A stretch of DNA of 5,404 nt from NCBI GenBank assembly GCA_023150055.1, contig JAKLLP010000162.1, positions 1-5,404 on the forward strand. The letters are read 5' to 3'. Below, in pieces: positions 5,255 through 5,404 of this stretch (the stretch's first letter is position 1; each line of letters starts with the position of its first letter). Position numbers and translations under genes: made by a program. Source of the stretch: Gammaproteobacteria bacterium (GTDB lineage Bacteria; Pseudomonadota; Gammaproteobacteria; Steroidobacterales; GCA-2729495). The notes below the pieces were generated by a model, which was given only the letters and a program-made list of their open reading frames with translations, did no database searches and was not told the DNA's origin.

Positions 5255-5404
5255 ATGACCACGACCGTAGCGCAGCTTCTCGGGGACAAAGGCGCGACCG
5301 TCCACACGGTGCCGCCGACCGCCACGGTCACCGAGATCCTCAAACTGATGGCCGAGCACAACATCGGCTCGGTGGTCGTCGCGAAAGGGGACCAGCTGCT
5401 CGGC
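5255..5404 (+). CDS. CBS-domain protein, N-terminal 50 residues (3' truncated by window)
   Basis: The frame from ATG 5255 stays open to the last base and gives 50 residues beginning MTTTVAQLLGDKGATVHTVP. The pattern VPPTATVTEILKLMAEHNIG followed by SVVVAKGDQLLG is the usual first half of a CBS motif: a leading strand, the helix with LMAEHNIG, then the strand ending in a G-D-x-L-x-G turn. CBS pairs bind adenine nucleotides such as AMP, ATP or SAM and act as regulatory modules. The very N-terminal position suggests a small stand-alone two-CBS protein, but an attached domain beyond the edge cannot be excluded. It has its own strong Shine-Dalgarno and a candidate promoter, 122 bases after the DUF192 gene. 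Confidence 0.85.
   Translation, partial: MTTTVAQLLGDKGATVHTVPPTATVTEILKLMAEHNIGSVVVAKGDQLLG

Overview
This window is GC-rich and densely coded. It most likely comes from a gammaproteobacterial chromosome, possibly from the Xanthomonadales, Nevskiales or Steroidobacter side; that placement is inferred from gene families and composition, not from a marker gene. It holds seven genes with a recognisable family or a clear coding frame, plus one gene cut by the right edge. I see no rRNA, tRNA, CRISPR array, transposase gene, prophage gene or toxin-antitoxin pair. No stretch longer than about 180 bases lacks a gene.

Layout. Bases 2-433 (+) are the C-terminal part of an OmpA-type peptidoglycan-binding protein. 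Convergent to it is a two-gene minus-strand operon: a YigB-like HAD phosphatase (2043-1357), then an alpha/beta serine hydrolase (1360-452), joined by a 4-base ATGA overlap. Divergent from the HAD gene is a glyoxalase I gene (2125-2544, +) with all four metal ligands. It is followed by a 156-base palindromic element with 20-bp imperfect terminal inverted repeats (2561-2716). A convergent membrane diguanylate cyclase gene (4009-2714, -) ends inside this element, which supplies its stop codon. Divergent from the cyclase is a two-gene plus-strand unit: a secreted or membrane-anchored protein of unknown function (4057-4665) and an exported DUF192 protein (4677-5132). After a 122-base gap with a candidate promoter and a strong ribosome binding site, a CBS-domain protein starts at 5255 and runs off the window.

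Function. Most genes look like housekeeping or envelope functions: peptidoglycan anchoring, methylglyoxal detoxification, flavin-type phosphatase, c-di-GMP signalling and exported small proteins. I found no defence or biosynthetic system. The items most worth a second look are the palindromic element and its effect on the cyclase C-terminus, the uncertain cyclase start with a small dyad beside it, and the unknown four-cysteine protein paired with DUF192.
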